DNA from: Streptomyces cupreus
GTDB taxonomy: Bacteria > Actinomycetota > Actinomycetes > Streptomycetales > Streptomycetaceae
Reading direction: 5' to 3'
DNA length: 64,000 nucleotides
Assembly (NCBI RefSeq): GCF_014257025.1
Contig: NZ_JACMSF010000039.1
Span: forward strand, 1-64,000
Shown: in pieces, positions 26,277 through 37,575 of the stretch
How positions within the stretch are numbered: position 1 is the stretch's first letter
How the letters are laid out: every line of letters starts with the position of its first letter
The notes under the pieces: generated by a model
Told to the model about the DNA's origin: nothing
Databases searched by the model: none
What the model saw: only the letters and a program-made list of their open reading frames with translations
Made by a program: the position numbers and the translations under genes

Positions 26277-27023
26277 ATGCGGGCAGATGTGCGGCAAGTC
26301 GCGGACGGCACCTATCTGGTGCACGGCAGCGACACCAACTGGGTGATCCTGACCGAAGGGGACGCGGTCACGCTGATCGACACCGGGTATCCCGGCGACC
26401 GGGAGCGGCTGCTCGCCTCCCTTGCGCAGGTGGGGAGTTCACCGGAGGCCGTAACAGCCGTACTGATCACGCACGCCCACAACGACCACGTGGGCTCGGC
26501 CGAGTTCCTGCGCGCCACCTACGGCACGCCGGTCCTGCTCCACGAGGCCGAAGTGCCGCACGCACGGCGGGAGTTCCTGCACCAGGTGTCCGTGGGCACG
26601 GTACTGAGGAACGGCTGGCGACCGGGCGTCGTCCCGTGGGCGCTGCACGCGCTCCGCTCCGGCGGCACGGCGCGTGTCCCGGTGACCGCGCCGGAGGCGT
26701 TCGCCACGGATGCCGCGCTGGACCTGCCGGGGCGACCGGTGCCCGTGCACACGCCCGGCCACACGAACGGACACTGCGCCTTCCATCTGCCGGACACCGG
26801 CGTACTGATCGCGGGCGACGCGCTGGCGAGCGGCCACCCGACGTCCCGGATCAAGGGCCCGCAACTGCTGCTGGACATGTTCCACCACGAGCGCACCCGT
26901 GCCGTCGCCTCGCTGGACATACTCGCCGCCATGGAAGCCGACCTCCTCCTGCCCGGCCACGGTCCCGTCCACCGCGGTCCGGTCCGTGAAGCGGCACTTC
27001 AGGCCAGGGAGCGGGCCGTCTAG
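26277..27023 (+). CDS. Metallo-beta-lactamase-fold hydrolase
   Basis: 248 residues. The zinc-binding motif HAHNDHVGS (HxHxDH) follows TLIDTGYPGD, and the later His ligands appear in VHTPGHTNGHCAF and the C-terminal PGHGPV, with GDALASGHP supplying the bridging Asp. This is the glyoxalase II-like branch of the fold. The substrate is not readable. The DUF4032 gene follows by 43 bases and may be co-transcribed. Confidence 0.85.
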   Translation: MRADVRQVADGTYLVHGSDTNWVILTEGDAVTLIDTGYPGDRERLLASLAQVGSSPEAVTAVLITHAHNDHVGSAEFLRATYGTPVLLHEAEVPHARREFLHQVSVGTVLRNGWRPGVVPWALHALRSGGTARVPVTAPEAFATDAALDLPGRPVPVHTPGHTNGHCAFHLPDTGVLIAGDALASGHPTSRIKGPQLLLDMFHHERTRAVASLDILAAMEADLLLPGHGPVHRGPVREAALQARERAV

Positions 27024-27066
27024 GGTGAGGTGACGATCACCCCGGCGAGACGAGGACACCCCGCCC

Positions 27067-28308
27067 ATGGCTCTGCAGATCAGCGCGACCAACCCGGAGC
27101 ACCCCGCGCTCCTGTTGGAGCTGCCCTGGCACCTGCCGCTGGAGGAGTGGCCGGAGGAATACCTCGTGCCGCTGCCGCGCGGCATCTCCCGGCACGTCGT
27201 GCGCTACGCCCGCGCCGGCACCGAGGTCATCGCGGTCAAGGAGCTCGCCGAACGGCCCGCCCTGCGCGAGTACGAGCTGCTGCGCGACCTGGACCGGATC
27301 GGCATCCCGGCGGTGGATCCGCTCGCCGTCGTCACCGGACGCGTCGACGCCGACGGCGGGCACCTGGAGTCGGTGCTGGTCACCCGGCACCTCGGCGGCT
27401 CCATGCCGTACCGCTCGATGTTCGAGACGACGATGCGCCCGGCGACCATGCACCGGCTGATGGACGCGCTGGCGGTGCTGCTGGTGCGGCTGCATCTGGC
27501 CGGGTTCGCCTGGGGCGACTGCTCGCTGTCCAACACCCTCTTCCGGCGCGACGCGGGCGCCTACGCCGCCTATCTGGTCGACGCCGAGACCGGCGACCTG
27601 CACCCTCAGCTCAGCACCGGCCAGCGCGACTACGACCTCGACCTGGCCCGGGTCAACATCAGCGGCGAGCTGCTGGACCTGGAGGCGTCCGGGGCACTGC
27701 ATCCCTCGGTGGACCCGATCGAGTTCGGCACCGAGATCTGCGCCCGCTACCAGGGCCTGTGGCAGGAGCTGACCCGCACCTCGGTCTACCCGGCGGGCAA
27801 GTACCACTACATAGAGCGCCGCATACGACGCCTCAACGAACTCGGCTTCGACGTCGCCGAGATGCAGATCGAGCACTCCTCCAACGGCGACACCGTCACC
27901 TTCGTCCCCAAGGTCGTCGACGCCGGCCACCACCAGCGCCAACTGCTGCGCCTGACGGGCCTGGACGCCGAGGAGAACCAGGCCCGACGGCTGCTGAACG
28001 ACCTGGAGAGCTGGATGGCCACCCAGGACGACTACGCCCCGGGCGACCCCCTCGCCGCCCGCCCCGAGGTCCTCGCCCACCGCTGGGTACGGGACGTGTT
28101 CCGCCCCACCGTGCGGGCGGTCCCGCTCGAACTGCGCGGCTCGATGGACCCGGCGGAGATCTACCACGAACTCCTCGAACACCGCTGGTACCTGTCGGAG
28201 CGGGCGCAGCACGACATCGGTCTGGACACGGCCGTTGAGGACTACATCGAGAACATCCTCCCCAAGGCCCGGGAGACGCTCCAGCCCACCTCGGAGGAGA
28301 CGGGCTGA
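27067..28308 (+). CDS. DUF4032 family kinase-like protein
   Basis: 413 residues. Conserved through ISRHVVRYARAG, then VIAVKELAERPALREYELL (a kinase-like Lys and Glu pairing) and FAWGDCSLSNTLFRRDAGAYAAYLVDAETGDL. The latter resembles the catalytic-loop/metal-loop arrangement of atypical kinases (GDCSLSNTL for HxDxxxxN and DAET for DFG). The C-terminal domain matches the DUF4032 pattern common in Actinobacteria. Function unknown; a small-molecule kinase is plausible. Convergent with a universal stress protein gene, leaving only 1 base between the stops. Confidence 0.82.
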   Translation: MALQISATNPEHPALLLELPWHLPLEEWPEEYLVPLPRGISRHVVRYARAGTEVIAVKELAERPALREYELLRDLDRIGIPAVDPLAVVTGRVDADGGHLESVLVTRHLGGSMPYRSMFETTMRPATMHRLMDALAVLLVRLHLAGFAWGDCSLSNTLFRRDAGAYAAYLVDAETGDLHPQLSTGQRDYDLDLARVNISGELLDLEASGALHPSVDPIEFGTEICARYQGLWQELTRTSVYPAGKYHYIERRIRRLNELGFDVAEMQIEHSSNGDTVTFVPKVVDAGHHQRQLLRLTGLDAEENQARRLLNDLESWMATQDDYAPGDPLAARPEVLAHRWVRDVFRPTVRAVPLELRGSMDPAEIYHELLEHRWYLSERAQHDIGLDTAVEDYIENILPKARETLQPTSEETG

Positions 28309-28309
28309 C

Positions 28310-29185
28310 TCAGGACGCGGGCGGCACCACGGCCACGGGGCAGTCCGCGTGGTGCAGCACGCCGTGCGCGACCGAGCCGATCCGCGCGCCCACGGCCGTA
28401 CGGTGGGCCCGGCGCCCGACGACCATCAGCTGGGCCCGCCCGGCCACCGACAGCAGCACCTGCCCCGCGCTGCCCATCTCCACGTGCTCCACGACATGGA
28501 CGTCCGGGAACCGCTCCCGCCACGGCTGCACCGCCGCGGCCAGTGCCTTCTTCTCGTACGGCTCCAGGCCGCCGGCGTCGTCGAGCAGCTTCAGCGAGGC
28601 CGGGCTGTACGCGAACAGCGGCGGCAGCGTCCAGGCCCGGACGGCCCGCACGGTGGCACCGCGCGCGGCGGCCGTCTCGAACGCGAACCGCAGCGCCGCC
28701 GCGCTGTCCTCCGGCTCACCGTGCTGACCGACGACGATCTCGTGCCCGGCAACCTCGGCGGAGGGCTTGTCCCCGGCGCGCACCAGCACGACGGGCCGCT
28801 CGGCCTCGACGATCACCTGCTGTCCGACGGAGCCCAGCAGGAACCCGACGACGGCGCCATGCCCGCGCGACCCGAGCACCAGCATCTCGGCGTCCACGGC
28901 GGCGGCGACGAGTGCGTCGACGGGCCCGCCTTCGAGCACGTCGGTCGACACGTCCAGGCCCGGATGCCGCTCACCGATGTCCTGGGCGGCCTGCGCCACC
29001 GCCTCCCGCGCCCACTGGGCCTGCGCGTCCGGATCGGCCTCTTCGAGCGCCTCCAACGGCTGGAACCGCCAGGCATGCACCACCCGCAGCGCGAGCCCCC
29101 GCCGAACCGCCTCCCGCGCCGCCCACCCCAGCGCGGCGAGGCTCTCCTCGGTTCCGTCGAATCCTGCCGTGATCGGGCGCGTCAT
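28310..29185 (-). CDS. Universal stress protein, two UspA domains
   Basis: 291 residues, tandem UspA domains. Domain 1 ends with VLGSRGHGAVVGFLLGSVGQQVIVEAERPVVLV, domain 2 with VVGRRAHRTAVGARIGSVAHGVLHHADCPVAVVP; both carry the G-2x-G-9x-G(S/T) nucleotide-binding signature. Two-domain Usp proteins are common in Actinobacteria, often controlled by DosR-like or other stress regulators. No such operator was identified. Divergent from the VOC gene at 29247. Confidence 0.92.
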   Translation of the reverse strand: MTRPITAGFDGTEESLAALGWAAREAVRRGLALRVVHAWRFQPLEALEEADPDAQAQWAREAVAQAAQDIGERHPGLDVSTDVLEGGPVDALVAAAVDAEMLVLGSRGHGAVVGFLLGSVGQQVIVEAERPVVLVRAGDKPSAEVAGHEIVVGQHGEPEDSAAALRFAFETAAARGATVRAVRAWTLPPLFAYSPASLKLLDDAGGLEPYEKKALAAAVQPWRERFPDVHVVEHVEMGSAGQVLLSVAGRAQLMVVGRRAHRTAVGARIGSVAHGVLHHADCPVAVVPPAS

Positions 29186-29246
29186 TGCGGCTGCCTCCTT
29201 GTGTCGCGGTCACGTCCGTGCCCCCAGTCTTCACTACCCTGCGCGC

Positions 29247-29600
29247 ATGACGTTGCAGTGGGAACAAGTGGTCGTGGACGCGGCGAACCCGCTGGCCCTG
29301 GGCACCTGGTGGGCGCAGGCCCTGGGCTGGACGGTCCTGAACGACGCCCCCGACGAGTACGAGATCCGCCCGGATCCGGACCGCCTCCCGGGCCTCGTCT
29401 TCGTCCCGGTCCCGGAGGGGAAGACGATCAAGAACCGGCTGCACCTCGACTTCCGCCCGGACGACCAGGAGGCCGAGGTCGCCCGCCTCCTCGCCCTGGG
29501 CGCCCGCCACGCGGACGTCGGCCAGGGCCGGCAGCCGTGGGTGGTGCTCGCGGACCCGGAGGGCAACGAGTTCTGCGTCCTGGCCCCGCGCCGCCGCTGA
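29247..29600 (+). CDS. VOC-family (glyoxalase-like) protein
   Basis: 117 residues. Single-domain vicinal-oxygen-chelate fold: VVDAANPLALGTWWAQALGW at the start and VLADPEGNEFCVLAPRR at the end are typical of the glyoxalase-like Streptomyces proteins. Function unknown; such proteins can be dioxygenases, epimerases or drug-binding proteins. Confidence 0.78.
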   Translation: MTLQWEQVVVDAANPLALGTWWAQALGWTVLNDAPDEYEIRPDPDRLPGLVFVPVPEGKTIKNRLHLDFRPDDQEAEVARLLALGARHADVGQGRQPWVVLADPEGNEFCVLAPRRR

Positions 29601-29706
29601 CGACATACCTGAGCGAAGCGGCACGATCGAACATACGATGGCCACAGTCGGCCCGGTGGCTGTCCTCGCCGGGTCGGGGCAACGGAACCACTGGGGTGGG
29701 AGACGT

Positions 29707-31379
29707 ATGGCACAGGCCGCCGAATCCGCGCGGACCGTCATCCTTACCGTGGACGACGACCCGGGGGTCTCCCGCGCCGTCGCCCGGGATCTGCGGCGGC
29801 GCTACGGCGAGTCGTACCGGATCGTGCGCGCGGAGTCCGGGGAGTCCGCGCTGGAGGCGCTGCGGGAGCTGAAGCTGCGCGGCGATCTCGTGGCCGTGAT
29901 CCTGGCCGACTACCGGATGCCGCAGATGAACGGCATCGAGTTCCTCGAACGGGCCATGGACATCCATCCCGGCGCGCGGCGGATCCTGCTCACCGCCTAC
30001 GCCGACACCAGCGCGGCCATCGACGCCATCAATGTCGTAGATCTCGATCATTACCTGCTCAAGCCCTGGGATCCGCCCGAGGAGAAGCTCTACCCCGTCC
30101 TGGACGATCTGCTGGAGGCCTGGCGGTGCAGTGACTTCCGGCCCGTTCCCGCGACCAAGGTCGTCGGGCATCGGTGGTCGGCTCGGTCCTCCGACGTACG
30201 GGAGTTCCTCGCCCGCAACCAGGTGCCCTACCGCTGGTACTCGTCCGACGAGCCCGAGGGGCAGCGGCTGCTCGCCGCCGCCGGGCAGGACGGGCAGCGG
30301 CTGCCGCTGGTGATCACCCCGGAGGGGATCCCGCTGGTCGAGCCGGACGTGCCGGAGCTCGCCTCGCATGTCGGTCTTGCAACCACGCCCACCGCCGACT
30401 TCTACGACCTCGTCGTCATCGGCGGCGGTCCGGCCGGGCTCGGAGCCGCCGTGTACGGTGCGTCCGAGGGGCTGCGGACCGTGCTCGTGGAGCGGTCGGC
30501 GACCGGTGGACAGGCCGGGCAGAGCTCGCGGATCGAGAACTACCTCGGTTTCCCGGACGGCGTCTCCGGCGCCCAGCTCACCGACCGCGCCCGCCGGCAG
30601 GCCGCCAAGTTCGGCGCCGAGGTCCTCACCGCGCGCGAGGTCACGGCCCTGGAGGCCAGCGGCGCCGCCCGCATCGTACGGTTCTCCGACGGCTCGGCCA
30701 TCGCCGCGCACAGCGTGATCCTGGCGACCGGAGTGTCGTACCGGCAGCTGAGGGCGCCCGGCTGCGCCGAACTGACCAGCTGCGGAGTGTTCTACGGCTC
30801 CGCGCTGACCGAGGCGCCCTCCTGCCAGGGCCAGGACGTGTACATCGTCGGCGGCGCCAACTCCGCCGGGCAGGCGGCGATGTACCTGTCCAAGGGCGCC
30901 AAGTCGGTGACGCTGCTGGTGCGCGGGGCGGATCTGTCGGCGTCGATGTCGCACTATCTGATCCAGCAGATCAACGAGGCACCCAACATCTCCGTCCGCC
31001 CGAGGACGGTCGTCGAGGCCGCCCACGGCGACGGTCACCTGGAGCAGCTCACGCTGCGCGACACGGAGACCGGGGACACCGAACTCATCGACGCCCAGTG
31101 GCTGTTCGTGTTCATCGGCGCCGCCCCGCTGACCGACTGGCTCGACGGCACCGTGCTGCGCGACAGCAACGGCTTCATCCTCGCCGGGCCCGACCTCACC
31201 CCCGACGGACGGCCGCCGGCGGACTGGGAGCTGGACCGGCCGCCGTACCACCTGGAGACCAATGTGCCCGGGGTGTTCGTGGCCGGCGACGCGCGCGCCG
31301 AGTCCGCGAAGCGCGTCGCCTCCGCCGTAGGAGAGGGAGCCATGGCCGTGATGCTCGTCCACCGTTACCTGGAGCAGTC

Positions 31380-31383
<4 letters not shown>
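29707..31383 (+). CDS. Response-regulator receiver fused to thioredoxin-reductase-like flavoprotein
   Basis: 558 residues from ATG 29707 (GTGGGAG upstream). Residues 10-140 form a receiver with VDDD, phospho-acceptor Asp68 in LADYRMP, switch LTAY and Lys119 in LLKPW. Residues about 155-215 resemble a glutaredoxin-like insert (FLARNQVPYRWY). Residues 232-555 are a two-Rossmann TrxR-type flavoprotein: VVIGGGPAGLGAA, then VYIVGGANSAGQAA. The active-site CxxC is missing; only Cys353, Cys359 and Cys373 occur there. First gene of an overlapping operon with a histidine kinase and a UBP zinc-finger gene. The receiver is likely the kinase's partner. Confidence 0.88.
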
Positions 31384-32833
<1,450 letters not shown>

Positions 32834-32837
<4 letters not shown>

Positions 32838-33190
32838 CCGGCCACGACGGCATCGACCCCAGCGTCCCGCCGAGCGGCGCGGGCTGCGTCGAGTGCGACC
32901 AGGACGGGGGGTGGTGGTTCCATCTGCGGCGCTGCGCCCAGTGCGGACACATCGGGTGCTGCGACTCCTCTCCCGCGAAGCACGCCACCGCGCACTTCAA
33001 GGCCACGGGGCATCCTGTGGTGCAGAGTTACGAGCCGGGCGAGGGGTGGTTCTGGGACTACAGCTCGTCCGACCTGTACGAGTCGGGGCCCGAGTTGGCG
33101 CCGCCGGTCAGTCATCCGGCGGACCAGCCTTCGCCGGGGCCCGCGGGACGGGTGCCTGCGGACTGGGCTCAGGTGCTGCGGGGCGCCTGA
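32834..33190 (+). CDS. UBP-type zinc-finger protein
   Basis: 118 residues. ATG overlaps the kinase stop as ATGA, so this is the third gene of the operon. The zinc ligands follow the eukaryotic ZnF-UBP pattern: CVECD, then CAQCGHIGCCDSSPAKHATAHFKATGHPV and GWFWDY. In eukaryotes this fold binds the C-terminus of free ubiquitin; bacteria lacking ubiquitin still keep it, with unknown ligand. The coupling to the flavoprotein/kinase pair implies a role in that signalling unit. Confidence 0.87.
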
Positions 33191-33232
33191 GAGGCGTGGG
33201 AGCTTTCCGAACACGCATGCCAGGATGAGCAA

Positions 33233-36169
33233 GTGACGCAGAACTTGTCTCCCGCCACCCCTCTCGTCGGCCGCGACCAGGAACTCGCCCGGCTCCTCGG
33301 TGTGCTTGAGCGGGCCCGTGGCGGTGAGGCTCGGGCCGTGCTCGTGGCCGGGGATGCCGGGGTCGGCAAGACGCGGGTGCTGGACGAAGTCGTCGCTCGG
33401 GCCGCCCGGGACGGGATGACCGTTCTGTCGGGGCACTGCGTCGATCTGGGCGACGTCGGGCTGCCGTATCTGCCGTTCACCGAGGTGCTCGGCGTGATCG
33501 CCGGGGATGCGCGGTTGGCCGAGGTGCTGGCTGCTCATCCCGTGGTCGACCGGATGCTGGGCGGCGGTACGGACGCCGCGCGGGACTCCCGGCTGCAACT
33601 GTTCGAGGGCATGGCCGGGTTGCTGGCCGACCTGGCGGACACAGCCCCTCTGCTGCTCGTCCTGGAAGACCTGCACTGGGCCGACCAGTCCTCCCGGGAC
33701 CTGCTGCGGTTCCTGCTCAGCCGGGGTGTGTTCCAGCGGCCGACAGGCGGAGTCGCGGTCCTCGCCTCCTACCGCTCGGACGATCTGCACCGACGGCACC
33801 CCTTGCGCCCGCTGCTGGCGGAGCTCGTACGGCTGCCCGCGGTGGAGCGTCTTGAGCTGCGGCCGCTCGCCGACGCCGAGGTGGCCCGGCTGGTGCGGGC
33901 TCTGGAGGAGCGTCCGCTGCCGGAGACCACGGTCCGCCGGATCGTCGAGCGGGCCGAGGGCAACGCCTTCTACGCCGAAGAGCTCCTCGCGGCCACGGAC
34001 ACCGAGGCCGGCGGTGTGCCCAGCGGACTCGCCGACGTCCTGCTGATCCGCTTCGAGCAGCTCTCCGACACCGCCCAGCAGGTGCTGCGCACCGCCGCGG
34101 TCGCCGGGCGGCGCGTCGAGCACGATCTGCTGCGGGAGGCCGCGGGCCTGCCCGAGGCCGAGCTGGAGTCGGCGCTGCGCGAGGCCCTCGGGCGGCAGCT
34201 GCTGGTCCCCGGGGACGGTGACACGTACTCCTTCCGCCACGCCCTCGCGCGCGAGGCGGTCTACGCCGATCTGCTGCCCGGCGAACGGGCCCGGCTGCAC
34301 GGCGCGTTCGCCCGGCTGCTCACCGAGCGGCCGCGGCGGGCCGAGACCGCCGCCGAGCGCGCCCACCACTACCGCGAGAGCCATGACCTGGCCGAGGCGC
34401 TCACCGCCTCGCTGGAGGCCGCCGACCACGCCCGCCGGGTCGGCGCGCCCGCCGAGGAGCTGCGGCATCTGGAGGCGGCGCTCGATCTGTGGTCGGCGGT
34501 GGACCCGTCCGCGCGGCCCTCGGGCGAGGGCCACAACCGGGTGACACTCACCCTGCGCGCCTCCTCGGCGGCCGCGCACGCCGGTGCGGCGCACCGCGCG
34601 GTCGCGCTGACCCGGTCCGCACTGGCAGGGGTCGACCAGGAGGAGGACTCGGAGCTTGCCGCCCGGGTCCGCTACACCCTCGCGGGCAATCTGATGACCG
34701 TCGACAACCTGAGCGCGGCCTACGCCCACAGCAGCGAGGCGCTCGCCCTGATCCCCGCCGAGCCCCCGTCGCCCACCTGGGTGTGGGCGGCCGCCACCCA
34801 TGTCCTGGCGGCGCGTCATGTAGGGGCGACCGACACGGCGTTGCGGGTGGCCCACGAGGCGCTCGCCGTCGCCGAGCGGCTGGGCGTCACGGACGCCCGG
34901 GCCGATTTGCTGGTCTCCCTGGCGGCCCTGGAAGGCGGCGGGCGACGGAGTCCGCAGGGCAGGGCGCGGCTGCGTGAGGCCCGGGACCTGGCGCGCGGTT
35001 CGGGCAACGCGCCGGTGGAGCTGCGTGCCCTGTTCAACCTCGCCGTGGGCAGTTTCGAGGCGGGCGAGCTGGAGGAGTGCCTGCCGTGGCTGACCGAGGG
35101 CCTGGACCGCGCCCGCCGCTCCGGGCTGCTGTCCTCCGCGTATCCGCTGGAGATGCGCTACCTGCGGCTGGTGGTGCTGTACACGCTGGGCCGCTGGGAC
35201 GAGTGCGTCCGGGACGCGGCGACCGACACCGAGGCGCTGCCGACGGCGGGCGGGTACGCGACCGCGCCCGCCTGGTACGTGTCGCTGGCCCGCGGTGACC
35301 TCACGGTCGCCGACCGGGCCAAGGCGCTCCAGGAGGGGCCGTTCGACTGGATGGGCACACTGGTCGCGGGCATCGTGCGGACCGACGCCGCCGCGCTGGC
35401 GGGCGACCCGGAGGCGGCGGTCGAGCGGATGCGGTTCACCGTCGAGGCGCTCACCGACGACGCGGGCGTCCGCCCCGATGTGACGGTACGGCTCGCCGCG
35501 CTCGCCCTGTCCGCCGTCTCCGACCGGGCCGTCGAACTGCGGCTGAAGGGCGACGAGGCCGGGGCCCGGCGCTGGGCGGACACCGCGACGGAACTGGTGG
35601 AGCTGGCGCGCGCCTCCGCCGTGCGCGGCACGGACCACGCGCCCCAGGGGCCGGAGGGCATGGCGTGGCTGGCCCGCGCCGAGGCCGAGTGGCTGCGGGC
35701 GGGTTCGGGGCCCGACGTGGAGGCCTGGGGCAAGGCGGTGGCCGCGTTCGACTACGGCGACGCCTATGAGCTGGCGCGCTGCCGACTCCGCCATGCCGAG
35801 GCCCTGTTGACGGCCGAGCGGCGCGAGGAGGCGGCCGTCGAGGCGGCGGCGGTACGGGAGACGGCCGCGCGGCTCGGCGCACTGCCGCTGCTGGAACGGG
35901 CGGATGCGCTGATCCGCCGGGGCCGTCTGTCGGACGCGCGCGGCGACACCGCCTCGCCGCTGACCGCCCGGGAGCAGGACGTGCTGCGGCTGCTGGCCCG
36001 TGGCCGCAGCAACCGGCAGATCGGCGAGGAGCTGTTCATCAGCGGCAAGACGGCCAGCGTCCATGTCTCCAACATCCTCGCCAAGCTGGGCGCGGCGAGC
36101 CGTGGTGAGGCGGTGGCCATCGCCTACCGCGAGGGCCTGATCGCGCCGGAGCCGACGGCGTCCGGCTGA
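33233..36169 (+). CDS. Large ATP-binding LuxR-family regulator (LAL)
   Basis: 978 residues. GTG start. The N-terminal AAA/STAND ATPase has a Walker A GDAGVGKT at residues 40-47 and a Walker B LLLVLEDLHWAD. A long helical, TPR-like middle follows. The C-terminal LuxR HTH reads LTAREQDVLRLLARGRSNRQIGEELFISGKTASVHVSNILAKLGA. LAL regulators of this length often control antibiotic or catabolic clusters, but no cluster lies next to it. A strong hairpin lies 16 bases past the stop. Confidence 0.9.
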   Translation: MTQNLSPATPLVGRDQELARLLGVLERARGGEARAVLVAGDAGVGKTRVLDEVVARAARDGMTVLSGHCVDLGDVGLPYLPFTEVLGVIAGDARLAEVLAAHPVVDRMLGGGTDAARDSRLQLFEGMAGLLADLADTAPLLLVLEDLHWADQSSRDLLRFLLSRGVFQRPTGGVAVLASYRSDDLHRRHPLRPLLAELVRLPAVERLELRPLADAEVARLVRALEERPLPETTVRRIVERAEGNAFYAEELLAATDTEAGGVPSGLADVLLIRFEQLSDTAQQVLRTAAVAGRRVEHDLLREAAGLPEAELESALREALGRQLLVPGDGDTYSFRHALAREAVYADLLPGERARLHGAFARLLTERPRRAETAAERAHHYRESHDLAEALTASLEAADHARRVGAPAEELRHLEAALDLWSAVDPSARPSGEGHNRVTLTLRASSAAAHAGAAHRAVALTRSALAGVDQEEDSELAARVRYTLAGNLMTVDNLSAAYAHSSEALALIPAEPPSPTWVWAAATHVLAARHVGATDTALRVAHEALAVAERLGVTDARADLLVSLAALEGGGRRSPQGRARLREARDLARGSGNAPVELRALFNLAVGSFEAGELEECLPWLTEGLDRARRSGLLSSAYPLEMRYLRLVVLYTLGRWDECVRDAATDTEALPTAGGYATAPAWYVSLARGDLTVADRAKALQEGPFDWMGTLVAGIVRTDAAALAGDPEAAVERMRFTVEALTDDAGVRPDVTVRLAALALSAVSDRAVELRLKGDEAGARRWADTATELVELARASAVRGTDHAPQGPEGMAWLARAEAEWLRAGSGPDVEAWGKAVAAFDYGDAYELARCRLRHAEALLTAERREEAAVEAAAVRETAARLGALPLLERADALIRRGRLSDARGDTASPLTAREQDVLRLLARGRSNRQIGEELFISGKTASVHVSNILAKLGAASRGEAVAIAYREGLIAPEPTASG

Positions 36170-36184
36170 GCGTCCACGCCGTCC

Positions 36185-36206
36185 GGGTCGCCCGTGCGGG
36201 CGACCC
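36185..36206 (+). terminator. Hairpin terminator after the LAL gene
   Basis: GGGTCGCCC at 36185-36193 pairs perfectly with GGGCGACCC at 36198-36206 over a 4-base loop, a very stable 9-bp stem located 16 bases after the stop codon. No T-run, which is usual for Streptomyces hairpins. Confidence 0.65.
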
Positions 36207-36301
36207 AGGGCCGTGTATGCCCTGAATGACCATCTTTCTTTCTCCCCCTGGCACTACTGTGCGTCGCCGTGACGGAGTGTCAGCAGGGAGAGAGGACACG
36301 G

Positions 36302-37489
36302 ATGGATTCGGCAACGGTGGGCAGGGCCACGGCTTTGGGGGCGGCGGTCCTCCTCTCCCTCCTGGCGGCCCCGGCGCACGCGGCACCCCAGGAGCCCCAG
36401 CCCGACCTCGCGGCCCTGCCCGGCGTCCTGCGCACCGCGATGCAGCAGGGCGCGCCGGGCGCGCTGGCACGCATCGACGACCACGGCATCGTCTCCACGA
36501 CGGCCGCGGGCATCGCCGACCGGAAGACCCGGCGCGCCCTCGACACCAGCGACCGCTTCCGCATCGGCAGCGTCACCAAGACCTTCTCCGCCGTCGTCCT
36601 GCTGCAACTGGTCGACGAGAAGAAGCTGAAGCTCGACGCCCCGGTCAACCGCTATCTGCCCGGGCTGCTGCCCGACGACCGGATCACCGTGCGCCACGTC
36701 CTGAGCCACCGCAGCGGCCTGTACGACTACACCAACGACATGTTCGCCCAGACGGTTCCCGGCTTCGAGGCGGTCCGCACCAAGGTCTTCACCTTGCGGC
36801 AGCTGATGGCCCGCTCCCTGGCCAGACCGCGCACCACAGCGCCGGGCGGCGCGTACGCGTACTCCAACACCAACTTCGTCGTCGCCGGGATGCTCATCAA
36901 GAAGCTGACCGGGAACTCCCTGCACACCGAGTACCAGAACCGGATCATCGAGCCGCTGCGGCTCGGCGACACCTTCTACGTCCATCCCGGCACGAAGATC
37001 CCGGGCCGGCACACCCGCGGCTATCTCACCCCGGACACGCCCGGCGCCGCGCTGGTCGACGCCACCGAACAGACGGTCTCCTGGGCGCAGAGCGCGGGCG
37101 CCGTCGTCTCCAGCGCACGGGACCTGAACACCTTCCTGTCGGCGCTGCTCGGCGGCAGGCTGACCTCGGCGGCGCAACTCGCCCAGATGCAGCGGTGGGT
37201 GCCCGCGGGCTCGGGTCAGGCGTACGGGCTCGGGCTGCGGCGCCGGGATCTGTCGTGCGGGGTGTCGGTGTACGGGCACACGGGTGCCGTCCAGGGCTTC
37301 TACACCTACGCGTTCGCCTCCAAGGACGGCCGGCGCAGCCTGGCGGCGCTCGCCAACACCTCCAACAACGGCAAGGTGCACACCACCATGCTGGGCACGC
37401 TGGAGTCGGCGTTCTGCGGCAAGACACCGAAGGCGCCGCGCGGTTCCTCGGTCGGCGAGCGGATCGATCCGGGCGCCGCCGCGCACTGA
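36302..37489 (+). CDS. Secreted serine hydrolase, beta-lactamase/DD-carboxypeptidase-like
   Basis: 395 residues. ATG 36302 has AGAGGA upstream; an extension to 36269 lacks a ribosome site. A signal peptide runs through AAVLLSLLAAPAHA with AHA-like cleavage. The active-site SxxK is SVTKTF, the second motif YSN is in YAYSNTNF, and the third is HTG in YGHTGAVQG. The class C beta-lactamase fold also covers DD-peptidases and esterases. Two cysteines near the C-terminus may form a disulfide. Next is the TerD-CAP gene, with 86 bases between. Confidence 0.87.
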   Translation: MDSATVGRATALGAAVLLSLLAAPAHAAPQEPQPDLAALPGVLRTAMQQGAPGALARIDDHGIVSTTAAGIADRKTRRALDTSDRFRIGSVTKTFSAVVLLQLVDEKKLKLDAPVNRYLPGLLPDDRITVRHVLSHRSGLYDYTNDMFAQTVPGFEAVRTKVFTLRQLMARSLARPRTTAPGGAYAYSNTNFVVAGMLIKKLTGNSLHTEYQNRIIEPLRLGDTFYVHPGTKIPGRHTRGYLTPDTPGAALVDATEQTVSWAQSAGAVVSSARDLNTFLSALLGGRLTSAAQLAQMQRWVPAGSGQAYGLGLRRRDLSCGVSVYGHTGAVQGFYTYAFASKDGRRSLAALANTSNNGKVHTTMLGTLESAFCGKTPKAPRGSSVGERIDPGAAAH

Positions 37490-37575
37490 GTGCACGGGCG
37501 GGAACCCTCGCGGTGCGGCGCGCGTTTTCCGGACACCTCCCACCGGAACGCGTACGACGACACCAGGACGGCCCG